DNA of 64,000 bases, taken from the NCBI GenBank assembly GCA_003254925.1, contig QANZ01042616.1:163766-227765 (forward strand), in the 5' to 3' direction. Source of the stretch: Chamaecrista fasciculata. Lineage: Eukaryota > Streptophyta > Magnoliopsida > Fabales > Fabaceae. The notes beneath the pieces were generated by a model, which was given only the letters and a program-made list of their open reading frames with translations, was not told the DNA's origin and ran no database searches. This document shows, one piece after another, positions 49,001-60,281 of the stretch. The translations under genes and the position numbers were made by a program. Position 1 is the stretch's first letter. Each line of letters begins with the position of its first letter.

Positions 49001-51569
49001 TTTAACATGTATCCATGTCTGATAATGTATCGTGTCATGCAATTTTAAAAATCTGTCATATCAATGTGTCTTTGTTTGTATGTGTGCTTCTTAGATCAGT
49101 CATAAAGTTTTACATATATATATAACAGAGCAACATATATTTATTCATACCTTCCGAAGTAGAGGCTTTTAGTAGTGTAAGCACTTAAAAGGCCAAACTG
49201 AAAAGTGCATCATATATATAGCAAATGAGAGTTAAAGAATAGAATCTCTCTTATATATACAGATAGGTTTTGAAGCAGTTATGAGACACAAGTGTTTAAG
49301 TTATATATATATATATACTCACGACTATACCAAGTGCAGTACTAGTGAAGAAGAGATAAAGGAAGGTTGTCAAGATGCTCAAGGATGTAGAAGCACTAAT
49401 TGTGGTGAAGTCCAATGACTGAACTGAATTGAAAAGTACAATAGAGGTAGCATCATTTATTACTCCCTCTCCAAACACAATGCTGTATAGCAAGGGTGTT
49501 TCATCTTGATTTAGAACCTGAATACCAGAAATTTAGAATAACACACAATTTACTACGTGATATATATGTGTGGAGATTTATATGTCTCAAATTTCTAAAA
49601 AAATGAAACATGTGTTTGTATATATAGTATATATATATATTTGTACCTGCAATGTACAGACTGAGTCAGTTGCTGAGAATATGGCACCAATGACTTCACA
49701 AGTGTGGGATATATATGAAAGATTAGAATAGTAAGGATGATAAACAGTAATAAATGAACAATAATAACTCTTAAGGATCATCACCTAGGTAATCTCTCAT
49801 CTTCAGCTTCCTTGTACCAATTATCCTGAGCAGTACATAGGCACCTAGAGAATTAGTTGCAGAAACAGTGAGAAAGAATATTTATTAGGTACACACGTGA
49901 CCATGATTAAGAATTGTTGACAACGAAATGAAGCAACATGTACATAATTTTGTCATGACATTCAAATGTTAGATATCCGGATTCATTAGTAACCCAAGTG
50001 TTAGGAGAAGACATTCATATATCTTACCAAATGATATGAGGCAGAATGAGATTACTGTCCCAGTGATTCCAAACAGCAGGATAGTTGTAAAATTCTTGAA
50101 GAACTGCTTCTTCTTCATTTGAAAACTATAACATGCATCCACATGGTTTGAATTGCACGACAGAACCCGTATGTTTTAGCTAGCTAGGAAGAAGGAATCA
50201 AAGCATCCAAGTGTTTCATCATACTTTACTTTCTAAATATTGAAATGTTGGATTAGTCTTGAAAAAATTATGACTCATTCTAATTTATTCCCTCTAACAA
50301 GTGAGTTGTATGTTTCTATGGTACTATTCATTTTTTTGGTAACAATTTCTATGGTATTCATGAAAGTACTAATAACTTGTAACGAGTCATTAATTTTTGA
50401 AAATTAAAATATTTAATAAAGGCATTACTGGTGCCCCCAAATTATGGGGTATCTTAATTTTATCCTTGAACTTTTTTTGTTGTGAATTATACTTTTAAAG
50501 TTTTACATTTGTTTTCATTGTACTCTAATGTCTAATGCCGACTAAATTGTTAATGGAAAATTGTGACATGGTGTGTGACTTTTTTTTTTTTTTTATATAA
50601 ATTACATTTTGGTACTTTGTTCTATGAACCAATTTCACTTTAGCACCCTATTCTTTCAAAAGTGACACTTTGGTACTATGTTTTTTGCACTGTTAACATT
50701 TTGGTACCCTATTCTTTCAAAAGTGACATTTTGGTACCCTGTTCTTTGCACTGATTTCACTTTAGTACCCTGTTCTTTCACGATTTATTACCTTGTTCTA
50801 TCTTTTTTAGGGTACCAAAGTGTTAACAATGCAAATAACAGGGTACTAAAATATCACTTTTGAAAGACAAGGTACCAAAATGTTAACGGTGCAAAAAATA
50901 GGGTACCAAAGTGTCACTTTTAAAAGAACATGGTATCAAAGTAAAATCAGTCCAAAGAACAAAGTACCAAAGTGTAATTTACCATTTTTTTCCTTCTCAT
51001 GTCAATTGTAACCCACCCAAAACTATAACATTTGGTGTCAATAGAGATAAATGTGAAACTTGTGTGTAATTGACAATAAAAAAAAGGTTTAAGGGTACAA
51101 CTGACACTTAGATTGAGGACACTAAATGTGCTTTTGCCTTTAATAATAAAATTAGTGTGAGCTTGGTGGTAATGGTATATAAATTTCGCGTACCCGGCAT
51201 TGAAAATGATAGGAGGAAGCAGGTAAAGAAAGAATAAGTCTTCGTTGAATCTTTGGAATTGGGTATTTTGGAACTTGGTCACCAGCAATACCACCACTCC
51301 AAAACACAAGCCCTGCAAGTAGAATTAAATGTTAATATTGGAGAAGAATGATACATATAAATTGAGCAATATATATATATATATGTGTGTATATATATAA
51401 TTATATATACCAGAAGGAGGGCGATTATGGATTCGTTGACCCATCTGCGTTGTTGAAGAAGATGGCCGATAACGATACAAGCACAGAGAAGAGCGAAGAA
51501 CACAGAGAGAGAGATAATGGTGGTGGTGCTCAGATATGACGATGACGAAGAAGCTTCTAAAATAGCCAT
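46071..51569 (-). CDS. Vacuolar Na+(K+)/H+ antiporter, NHX1-4 type (intact tandem copy)
   Basis: Fourteen exons in phase, 525 residues: 51569-51411, 51312-51194, 50125-50028, 49844-49785, 49693-49647, 49517-49323, 49197-49151, 48898-48832, 48703-48603, 48442-48341, 48174-48036, 46731-46669, 46577-46488, 46361-46071. About a dozen membrane segments. The amiloride-binding motif LFFLYLLPPI is at 79-88, the ion-binding ATDS at 153-156 and GEGVINDATS at 177-186 (N182-D183). The C-terminal tail ends in the conserved VHYYWRKFDD / RPVFGGRG block seen in vacuolar NHX1-4. The family swaps cytosolic K+ or Na+ for vacuolar H+, setting pH, turgor and salt tolerance. Introns 2 and 11 carry foldback MITEs. 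It is the left half of a tandem pair; its partner at 53326-58376 is interrupted. Closest Arabidopsis relative (NHX1/2 versus 3/4) is not settled. Confidence 0.93.
46878..47306. mobile_element. Foldback MULE-like MITE, GGTACCAAAGTG family, copy 2
   Basis: 429-bp near-palindrome in NHX intron 11, flanked by the perfect 9-bp duplication TTTAAAAAA (46869-46877 and 47307-47315). Ends are GGGTAAATTACACTTTGG and its complement. Arms carry spaced GGTACCCTGTGGT units. Arm-to-arm identity is higher than in copy 1, suggesting a younger insertion. Confidence 0.87.
47321..47764. mobile_element. Foldback element next to the MULE-MITE
   Basis: Left arm AAAACCTCATTTTGGTAG... and right arm ...CAAAATGGAGTTTT are inverted over more than 50 bases (both include GTTTTGG/CCAAAC-like units). 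It abuts the duplication of 46878-47306. Boundaries are approximate. Confidence 0.5.
50421..51138. mobile_element. Foldback element with a nested insertion in NHX intron 2
   Basis: Ends GGCATTACTGGTGCCCCC and GGCAAAAGCACATTTAGTG (minus-strand reading), flanked by TTTAATAAA / TTTAATAAT (8 of 9 bases). The middle is occupied by the element at 50595-50983. Confidence 0.6.
50595..50983. mobile_element. GGTACC-type foldback MITE nested inside another foldback
   Basis: Inverted arms with spaced TTTGGTACCCT / AGGGTACCAAA units and ends TAAATTACATTTTGG / CCAAAGTGTAATTTACC. A diverged member of the 37423/46878 family. The flanking poly-T hides the duplication. Confidence 0.65.
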
Positions 51570-53325
51570 TTCAATGCCTTAATTAATTGCCTCACTATTT
51601 AATTACATGCTAAAACTTATAAGTTATGACAACAACAACTCGTATGCATTCGCAGCTTCAGCCTTCAACTTCCAAATTATAACTGTGTGGTGCACTATAT
51701 ATATAAATTCTCTGATAAAGTGATATATATAGAGAGAGATATATATTTGTGTAAGGTTCTATCCATTATAGTGGCCCTTTAAATGTAGTTAATGACAAGT
51801 GTACCAAAAAAAATGTAGTTAATAACAAATAATGGCATGGCCATGTATTTGGCAGTTGTAGTTGATTCTTTTATATATGGTCATCACTAATTGCAATTAT
51901 TTGGTAGTTGAAGTTTATTACTTTATATATGACTATTATTTGCAGTTTTTTACTTCATTTGTTTAATATCTAGCTCTGCCTATAGTGACACAGTCACAGT
52001 TTCATTTCTATAAGCTTTGCTATCTAGGTGTTTTTTCCATCTCCAAGGATTGCGTGTTGAAGAAGAAGAATGCTGTCTACATAAATAGTCTAAAAATAGA
52101 CAGTAGTAAATGCGTGCTAGCGATAGGCAATATATATCCTCATCAGAGAGACGTCTAAAAATAGACATGCACTTAATTTAAAGTCTTTTTTATTGGTCAA
52201 TTAAATTTTCAAACATTAAAAATTATCTTTTAAATGAATTTTCGTAGATTTCAAGATATGAGCTACTAACCAATCAAACAAAACCTTAAAATGTACCCTA
52301 AACGCACACGATGAATAAATCCTAATTTAATTAGTACATTGTAGGGTAGAGGCTTATCATTATCCACATGGTAGGTCTCTGCATGTCAGCATGTGCGTAT
52401 ATAGTACGTAGTGATAGCTGAAGGAAAAAACTTAATAACATTTTGGCAAAAGTACCATTTTTTATTCTAACTTTTTCATCAATTTTTAATTTTATCTCTA
52501 ATATTTTATTTATTGTTAATTTTTTTCATAAAGTTTCATATTTTAATTATTTTTTGATTAACTTCTTTTAATAAATTAATAATAAACCTTCTCATGTTTT
52601 CAATGAATTAGAATTTAAATTTTATTTTATATTTTATCAATTTTACATTATATATCATTAGTTGAGTAGAATCATTTATTAATATTCCGTTAAAATAAGA
52701 ATAAAGAATAAATAGATCATAATAATAAATTTGGTGTAAAAATAAAATTTAATAATCATAACTAAAAGAAAAAAAAACAACAACTAAGATTTTTCTCTTC
52801 ATAGTTCATAGATAGATGTTAGTGGGTAGAAGTAACTTTTTGTCTATAAACTTTATACCAACTGTCAATTTTGTCTTTAATATTTCACGTTTTGATTAAC
52901 TTTGTCCTTACACCAACTTCTTTTAATTAATAAATTAACAACAAACTTCATCCTATTTTTCAATTTGAGTTTTTCTTTCTATCAAATTTATATTAATGCA
53001 TCATCACGTAGAATCTGTTCTTAATATTTGGTTAAAGTAAGAGCAAAAGATAAAATTGATAAAAATGTGAAACATTAGGGACCAAATTGACTGCAAAAAA
53101 AAAATGTGGACGAAATTGACAAAATTATGTAAAATTGTGGGACCAAAAAGGTGCTTCTGCTCAATTACAAAGTATAGTAGGTGCTGTAGTATGAGTATAT
53201 ACATATGTTTTCTTACGAAAGATACAGGTCATAATACATGATTACATAATCCATATATGATATATGTCAAATTTATGTGGCTGAATTGGCTCATAAGTCA
53301 TAACTGATCAAAACTATGATTTGTT
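51570..53325. other. Spacer between tandem NHX genes
   Basis: Contains the promoter side of the intact NHX gene and the 3' flank of the interrupted copy. A TATA-rich run lies near 51694-51750. A foldback element is at 52826-53160. No additional gene. Confidence 0.5.
52826..53160. mobile_element. Foldback repeat upstream of the NHX pair spacer end
   Basis: The left arm (GTAACTTTTTGTC... TCAATTTTGTC) and right arm (GACAAAATT... GGACCAAAAAGGTGC) are imperfect inverted repeats of the 'fixed-phrase' foldback type also seen at 61020-61376. Edges are approximate. Confidence 0.5.
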
Positions 53326-53858
53326 TCAACTTGAGGAAGATGGTGAAGCTGGAATAGGTGGAAGAAAACCCCTTCCTCCAAACACTGGTCTCATAAATTT
53401 ATCATCAAATTTTCTCCAATAGTAGTGAACACTTGAAGAGGGATCACTTCGCTCATTAATATCTCTATGATCACCATGTTCAAGAAACAACAATGTCGAA
53501 TCCTCTGTATGTTGATTCGTGGAATCAGAAATGGCTGGTTTTGAATTCGAATCGCTTAGCTGCACTGCCTCAATCAGAGGCTTCGTTATGGAACCAAAAA
53601 CCTTCAATATTTGCATTAATAATGAATATTATTAATTTCATACTCATACATGAAAATGATGATTTATTTGTGTTATATATGGAAATAATGAAACCCACCA
53701 CTGTACTGAATACGACGACGATGATAGTAGACGTCATCACTAGTGCATAATCATGAGATAAATCTTTAATGGGTTTTCCAAACTGCTTATAGAAATTGAA
53801 AGTAGGGACAATTATATATTTATGTGTTACAGTCTCTGCAGAGTCTCCAAAAAATAAT

Positions 53859-54393
53859 AGTTAAAACTCTGTTTCGGTCCTTTACGTATGGGCCAGATTT
53901 CACTTTGGTCCTATATCTTTTTTTTTTTTTAATTCAAAGTGGTCTTTTATGTTTTCATAATTTTTTACCTTTGGTCTTAAACCCAATATGATTTGACTTC
54001 GTTTGCTGAAGACTCTAACTAGATAGACAAGGAGTTTATCAAGACTCAAGAGTAATTCGTAGAAACTCATTGCTTTTTGGCCCAACACAATTTGACTTTG
54101 TTTGCCGACGACCTTAACTGGGTAGACAAGGAACTTTGTCAAGAAAAATTCGTAGTAACTCTTTGAATTTTGGCCAAAGACATGAGCACTTTTATGGTCT
54201 GATTTAACTTCGTTTATTGACGACCTCAATTAGGCAAAGAAAAGATCCAGCAAAAGAAACTCGTAAATTTGGACTCGTTGCATCGAAATTTGAAACGAGA
54301 GATATGACATAAAGGACCACTTTGAAATTAAAAAAAGATGTAGGACCAAAGTGATTTTAGCCCATACATAAAGGACCAAATGAGATTTTAACC
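53859..54393. mobile_element. Foldback MULE-like element in NHX pseudogene intron 12
   Basis: 535 bp flanked by the 9-bp duplication AAAAATAAT (53850-53858 and 54394-54402). Arms include GGTCCTTTAYGTATGGGC and CACTTTGGTCCTA in opposite orientations. The core has about three diverged tandem units of about 90 bp (TTTGACTTCGTTTGCYGA-like). Confidence 0.75.
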
Positions 54394-55161
54394 AAAAATA
54401 ATTAATCAACTCGACACTACTTACATGGTCATAGGCCAAGGCTATAGTCACTGCACCTCTCAATAGTCCAGCCCACCATATTATAAACTGACATTTTTCC
54501 ACATTTCAACAGAAATTCAATCAAGTGAACTAACAATTCATGTACCGGGTATGCTTGGACTGAATATTATGAATTTATGACAAGAAAATTGTAATATTTT
54601 CTCTTTATTTGAAAATTTTAAAAATCAAATAAAATATAATAAGTAGAGATTGAGTTTGAATTAATATTTTTCCATGAGAGTGAGAAAGGATGGAATGACC
54701 TGTGATGGAAAACCGATTTTGGCAGTGTGTGTTGGTTTGATGCAATTTTTAGTGTTTGTAATAGGAAACACAAAAGCTGCCCTTCCAATCAATACCAATG
54801 CGAAGAGAGTTAAGCTGACAGCAATACAAGTCCACACGCTGCTCACATAACATTAATTGTAATGTACCAATTCAATGATTCTAGCTATTCATTCTAATTC
54901 TCTTGCTTTGCTGCTCTATTTAATTAGTAATTACCATTAATGTCTAAGATATGGAGAATTGCTAGTTTACCTTGCCTCGCTCTTTTTCCATTGCGTTGTG
55001 TTAAGAGCATCTACACCAACATATATGAATATAAAGGTTTCAGCAATGAATGAGATTGTTGCGAAGGAATGCCTGCAATCATGAATAATGTCTTCTGCAA
55101 ATTAATATTTTCATAATTAGACAACATTATTATTAGTATGAGTGACTTACTTGGTTGTGAT

Positions 55162-55812
55162 TAGACCTGATCACGGGCCGGGCTCGCTAAAAAACGGGCC
55201 GGGCTTTAGGGGGTAATAACAAACAAAAAGTAGGCCCGAGTCCGGGCCCGAGCCCGTTTTATTTCGGGCCGGGCTCGGCCCGTTTTTGATGAATATGGGA
55301 CGGGCTTAATTCTGGGCCCTTTTTAAACAAATTAAACATTAAACTCACTCTCACTCAAATTATATATTTATTAAAATATATATTATATTGGAAATTGAAT
55401 GGTGATTGGGAGGGATTGGGAAGAAGATTAGGTGAATGATTGATTTTGATTTTGAAAATTGGAATTGATTGTGGAATTAGAATAGCATAATTGATTTGGA
55501 AATTAAAAATTAGAATTAAATGTGGTTTGATTTTCTAAAGTTATATATTTATAAAAATATATATTATGTTTATATATATTAAGGAATATATTATACAATA
55601 TACATATATAAAAATGTATGATATATGTATATTAATACGGGCCGGGCTTTAGGGCCGGGCTGAAAAATAAGCCCGAGCCCGGCCCGTATTAAAACGGGCT
55701 TTTTAAAATTTGGGCTCGTTTTTTTTCGGGCTTTTATTTTCGGGCTCCTTTTCATTTTTTTCGGGCCGGGTAAATCGGGCCGGACGGGCTTTCGGGCTCA
55801 TGATCAGGTCTA
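55162..55812. mobile_element. hAT-like element inserted in NHX exon 9
   Basis: 651 bp, with perfect 12-bp terminal inverted repeats TAGACCTGATCA (55162-55173) and TGATCAGGTCTA (55801-55812). It is flanked by a perfect 8-bp duplication GTTGTGAT (55154-55161 and 55813-55820). Subterminal GGGCCGGGCT repeats are dense at both ends around an AT-rich core. No transposase. All hallmarks fit a non-autonomous hAT element, and the perfect duplication suggests recent arrival. Confidence 0.95.
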
Positions 55813-57069
55813 GTTGTGATCCTTGAGCTTTCTGTAACGTTGTGCCATGTGTAGTGTGACATGACAATGCCACACACGAAAATTGTCAAAATGCCACTGA
55901 GATTCAAAAGCTGCAAAACCCAGAAGTAGAGATATAGATAGCTCACAATTATAAAGTAAATAGTTACTCTTCTTTCTAAGCTAGAAGAAGAAAGAGTTTA
56001 ATAAACTGCATGATTGTCATATATATATATATATACCTCAGCAATCATGTATGACAAATATGCCATAAGCATCATTAGTGCTACTTCACGATCTGTAGAA
56101 TGGCTGTAACAGGAAAAAAGGAAAATGCATCAGTCATAAAGTTATCTTATATATATATTAGAGCAACATATATCTATCCATACCTTCCGAAGTAAAGGCT
56201 TTTAGTGGTCCAAGCACTTAAAAGGCCAACCTGAAAAGTGCATCATATATATATAGAAAATGAGAAATGTGTCGTAAATAAAGTCTCACATTGTCTAGAT
56301 CAAAGAAAAACCAATTAAGAATATATAAGGTTAGATGTAAAAATTGGGTTAACTAAATAGAGAAAAATGTGAGTCTCAAGTATGAGCCACCAGTGGGCAA
56401 TCACAGTTGGAAATTGCGATTCGTCCTTCCCCTTGCGTGTATGTGTAGACAAGGCGACAAACTATTTTATTAAAATTTCTCTTCTGGATAATATTTTTGT
56501 GATATGACTCAAATTACTATTATACTACACATAATGCCCAACAAAATGAACTATGAACAAGGTTGAGTTATATATACTCACGAATATACCAAGTGCAGTA
56601 CTAGTGAAGAAGAGATAGAGGAAGGTTCCCAATAAGCTCAAGGATGTAGAAATATTGATGGTGGTGAAGTCCAATGACTGGACTGAATTGAAAAGTACAA
56701 TAGAGGTAGCATCATTTATTACTCCCTCTCCAAACACAATGCTGTATAGCAAGGGTGTTTCATCTTGACTCAGAACCTTCATCACAGACACAAAAAGACA
56801 GCATTACATGATTCATATATATATATATAAATGTCTCAAATTTTTTAAAAATTGAAATTTGTGTTTGATTATATCTGAGAGTAGGATGTATATGTTTAAG
56901 TGTATATATATGTACCTGCAATGTACAGACTGAGTCAGTTGCTGAGAATATGGCACCAATGGCTTCACATGTGTGGGTTATATATGAAAAGTTAGAATAG
57001 AAAGATAAACAAAAGAGAGAATTTTAAACAAAATGGGTAGCAACAACTTTATAATGAGTAAACTAACAT

Positions 57070-57295
57070 TTTATTAGTCCTTAAGTGATATGAGTGTTGC
57101 CATTTTAGTCCATGATTTTTTGAAACATTTGATTTAGTTCATAAACTTCATGACTCGTTACAAATTAGTCCTTCTATGAACACCTTACCATTAGCACTAT
57201 ACAACTCAATCCTTGAAGGGACTAAATTGCAACGAGTCATGAAATTATAGGGACTAAATCTATCATTTCAAAAAAATTAAGGATTAAACTAATTA
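57070..57295. mobile_element. Foldback MITE in NHX pseudogene intron 4
   Basis: Arms share TTTAGTCC...CATGACTCGTTRCAAATTAGTCC in inverted orientation around a centre near 57190. Boundaries and duplication are unclear. Confidence 0.55.
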
Positions 57296-58545
57296 ACAAC
57301 GTCTATATAATTTAAGCAATAATTACTGTTTATGATCAACACCTAGGTAATCTCTCATCTTCAGCTTCATTGTACCAATCATCCTGAGCAGTACAGAGGC
57401 ACCTAGAGAAGTAGTTGCAGAAACAGTAAGAATTAAGAATTGTTGACAAAGAATTGAAGGCAACATGTACATAATTAAGTTGGTCATGACATTCAAATGT
57501 TAAATATATTCCGGATTGATAAGTAATTCGAGTGTTAAGGAGAAGGCATGCAGATATCTTACCAAATGATATGAGGCAGAATGAGATTACTGTCCCAATG
57601 ACTCCAAACAGCAGGATGGTAGTAAAATTCTTGAAGAACTGCTTCTTCTTTACTTGAAAGCTAACACACACATATATATATATATATGCATGGTTTTGAA
57701 CCGAGTTAAATTAAGAAGGAAAACATATATCACAACAAAAGATGTATCCAAATTAAGATTGTGACATTGATATCACAAAACTGACAACACTAGCAGAGTA
57801 AATTAAGAGATAAATTAAATCAAATCATATTGGTATATATACATATATATATGTATCATATATATACCCAGCATTGAAAATGATAGGGGGAAGCAAGTAA
57901 AGAAAGAACAAGTCTTCGCTGAATCTTTCGAATTGGGTGTTTCGGAGCTTGGTCACCAGCAACAACACCACTCCAAAACACAAACCCTGCAAGTTGAATT
58001 AAATGTCAGTTTTCAACTGCGGTTACCATTGATATTTCGTACTTGTATGCACGAGTTTATCTTTATTTAATTACTCTATGTTTTCACAACTTAATATTTA
58101 TACTCTTAGATCAACGTGAAATTTTATTTAACACATACGACATATTCATAATTTTTGACACACACATATATATATATATACCAAAAGCAGGGCGATTATG
58201 GATTCGTTGACCCATCTGTGTTGTTGGAGAAGATGGCCGATAAGGATGCAAGCACAGAGAAGCACGAAGAACACACAGAGAGAGATAATGGTGGTAGTGC
58301 TCAGATACGACGATGACGAAGAAGCTTCAAGTGGTAGTAATATGGAAGAATTCCAAGTGGCTTCAACAAAAGCCATTTCAATGGCTTGGTTCTCTAGCTA
58401 ATTATAAGTTATAAATATAAATGTATTGTGGTTCAGGCCAAAAAAAAATAATGTAATGTGGTTAATTTCAAGTTTCAATTTTTAACTGTGTCGTGCACAT
58501 TTCTTGATAAAGTGATACATTCATAGTTTCATACATAGATATATA

Positions 58546-58720
58546 CGGTGACGGAGATAGGGGGGCTAGTGGGGGCCATGGCCCCCCCCAAAATTTCAGT
58601 AGTTACTACAAATTAGTCCTAATATAATTTAATTGTATGCATTATAATCCCAACGGCCCCGCTTTAGTGTTAAAAAAAAATTTCTGGTCCCCCTTGTTAA
58701 CATTTCTGGCTCCGTCACTG
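58546..58720. mobile_element. hAT-like MITE with GTGACGGAG ends
   Basis: 175 bp between CGGTGACGGAG and CTCCGTCACTG, flanked by the perfect 8-bp duplication GATATATA (58538-58545 and 58721-58728). It lies about 170 bp upstream of the interrupted NHX start, so in its promoter region. Confidence 0.85.
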
Positions 58721-59015
58721 GATATATATAATGACGAATTGGAGGGAATTAAAGGGAAGAATGGTAGTTGAAAATCGGTTTGAAGCAGAACGTTATCTAT
58801 CTACGTGTAGAAAATTCTAATACAATCGTACGTGTATTAAATGCGTGCTATCAGCCCACCAAAAAATAAATGCGTGCTATCAGCCCATCAGCTTATCATA
58901 TATTCGTCGGATACGTGTATTACATGCGTGTTCTAAAAATAGACATAGCATGTGAATAATTAAGCCTCTCACCAATACACAGCTGACAGTAGTAAATGAA
59001 AACTAATAAGTAATA
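58721..59015. other. Spacer upstream of the interrupted NHX gene
   Basis: No gene seen. The phrase AAATGCGTGCTATCAGCCCA occurs twice (around 58840-58885). Confidence 0.45.
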
Positions 59016-60256
59016 ACCTATGAAGTATGGACACGGACACAGGACACGGACACGACACGAACACACTGAAATGCTAGATTTTTTAAATTATAAGATACAA
59101 TACGGTATATGTTTATATATATAAATAATTAAAAAATCATAAATTTGGATTAACATTTTAAAAATTATAATATCTATCTATAATATATGTTATATTGATA
59201 TTATTTTCTATTGTTTATCATGATAAAATCACAAAAAATTGATTTTATATTTTGAAATTTGTCAATATATGTCGTGTGAGTGTTGTACGAGTGTAAGACA
59301 TGAACACGTGTCTGACACGACTAAGGATAACACCCGCGCAGGGCGGGGACGGGGACGGGGAAGTCCCGCCAACCCCAAGCTCCCCCGTCCCCGTCATGGG
59401 GACATTTTCGACATTTTCTCCCCCGTCCCCTTTCCCCGACTCTCCCACGGTCCCTGCGGGGATCCCTATTCCCCAACTCACAAAGAACACATTACAAACA
59501 ACATTTTCCAAAATAAAGATAATCAATAATCAATCTGATAATTAAAACAATGTTGAAGAAATTCAATGACAATATGAGTGGAATCCATGTGTATTTTCTT
59601 GTTCTTTGAGATAATGAAGCTTAAACATATGTATTATAATATAATTTATTATATACCTTGCCATTGTTATTACTGAATCTGGGATTTGAATGAAGATTGT
59701 AGTATAATATGGAAGACAAAGCTTGGCGTGGTGAAGGAAAATGGTTTGTATTGAAGTGAAGGAGCTTGGTGGATGAATGGAGTGAGAGATTGACGGCGAA
59801 GGATCTATTGTGAGACAGTAGCAAAAATGACGACCTGCCATGGAGGACGAAGAAAGAGTGAATGAGGGACTGATGTGATGAAGGTTGAAAGTTGAAGGAT
59901 GAAGATGAAGTGGTGGTGGAGAAAAGAGTGAGTGGGCAAAGATGAAGATGAAGTGAGGGCTAGGTTAGGGTTGAGGTGAGCAAGACAATGTTTATAATGA
60001 TAAAAAGAGCAAATTATAAATTCAGTCATTGTATAATAAAAATATTTTAATTTAATCCTATTATAAGATCATAATTTTCGGGGACGGGGATCCCGCAGGG
60101 CGGGGGACATATTCCCCGTTCCCGTCCCCAAATAGTGTTCAGGGTAAATTTTATTCTCATCCCCGTTCCCACGGGGAATTCCCTGCATCTGGGGAAAAAT
60201 TACCATCCCTAGACACAACGACATGCTGTAAAAATGAAGTGCCCATGCTTCATAGG
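59016..60256. mobile_element. GACACG-rich MITE copy 2, split by a nested hAT element
   Basis: Ends ACCTATGAAGTATGG and CCATGCTTCATAGGT. The body matches the element at 13971-14318 (GGACACG repeats, AT-rich core, CACGTGTCTGACACG), but 890 bp of foreign DNA (59322-60211) lies within it. A second copy of GAAGTGCCCATGCTTCATAG follows at about 60262-60281. Confidence 0.75.
59322..60211. mobile_element. hAT-like element nested in the GACACG MITE
   Basis: 890 bp with ends TAAGGATAACACCC and its relative GGTTACCATCCCTA-type (minus-strand reading TAGGGATGGTAA), flanked by GACACGAC (59314-59321) and GACACAAC (60212-60219), 7 of 8 bases. GC-rich GGGGACGGGG subterminal repeats mark both ends. No transposase domain was recognised in the internal frames (59563-60029, minus). 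Confidence 0.8.
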
Positions 60257-60281
60257 TAATATTGAAAAATGAAGTGCCCAT

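Larger units (their letters stand above)
53326..58376 (-). pseudogene. Vacuolar NHX antiporter, tandem copy interrupted by a hAT element in exon 9
   Basis: Same 14-exon layout as its neighbour: 58376-58182, 57986-57868, 57660-57563, 57402-57343, 56962-56916, 56776-56582, 56230-56184, 56103-56037, exon 9 at 55910-55813 then cut by 55812-55162 (remainder 55161-55151), 55072-54971, 54838-54700, 54487-54425, 53782-53699, 53601-53326. Every other junction keeps phase, and apart from the insert there is no stop or frameshift. Reading into the element gives 19 foreign codons and then TGA, removing the C-terminal third. Key motifs (LFFLYLLPPI, ATDS, GEGVINDATS) remain. FGR-HST of the neighbour is FGS-HST here (Arg to Ser, codon split between exons 7 and 8). 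Called a pseudogene on genomic evidence; rescue by splicing, or polymorphism for the insert, is possible. Confidence 0.85.

Noticed and set aside
59245..60029. Proline/Ser-rich and short hydrophobic frames in the nested hAT element
   Set aside because: No transposase motif; they come from GC-rich terminal repeats and AT-rich filler.
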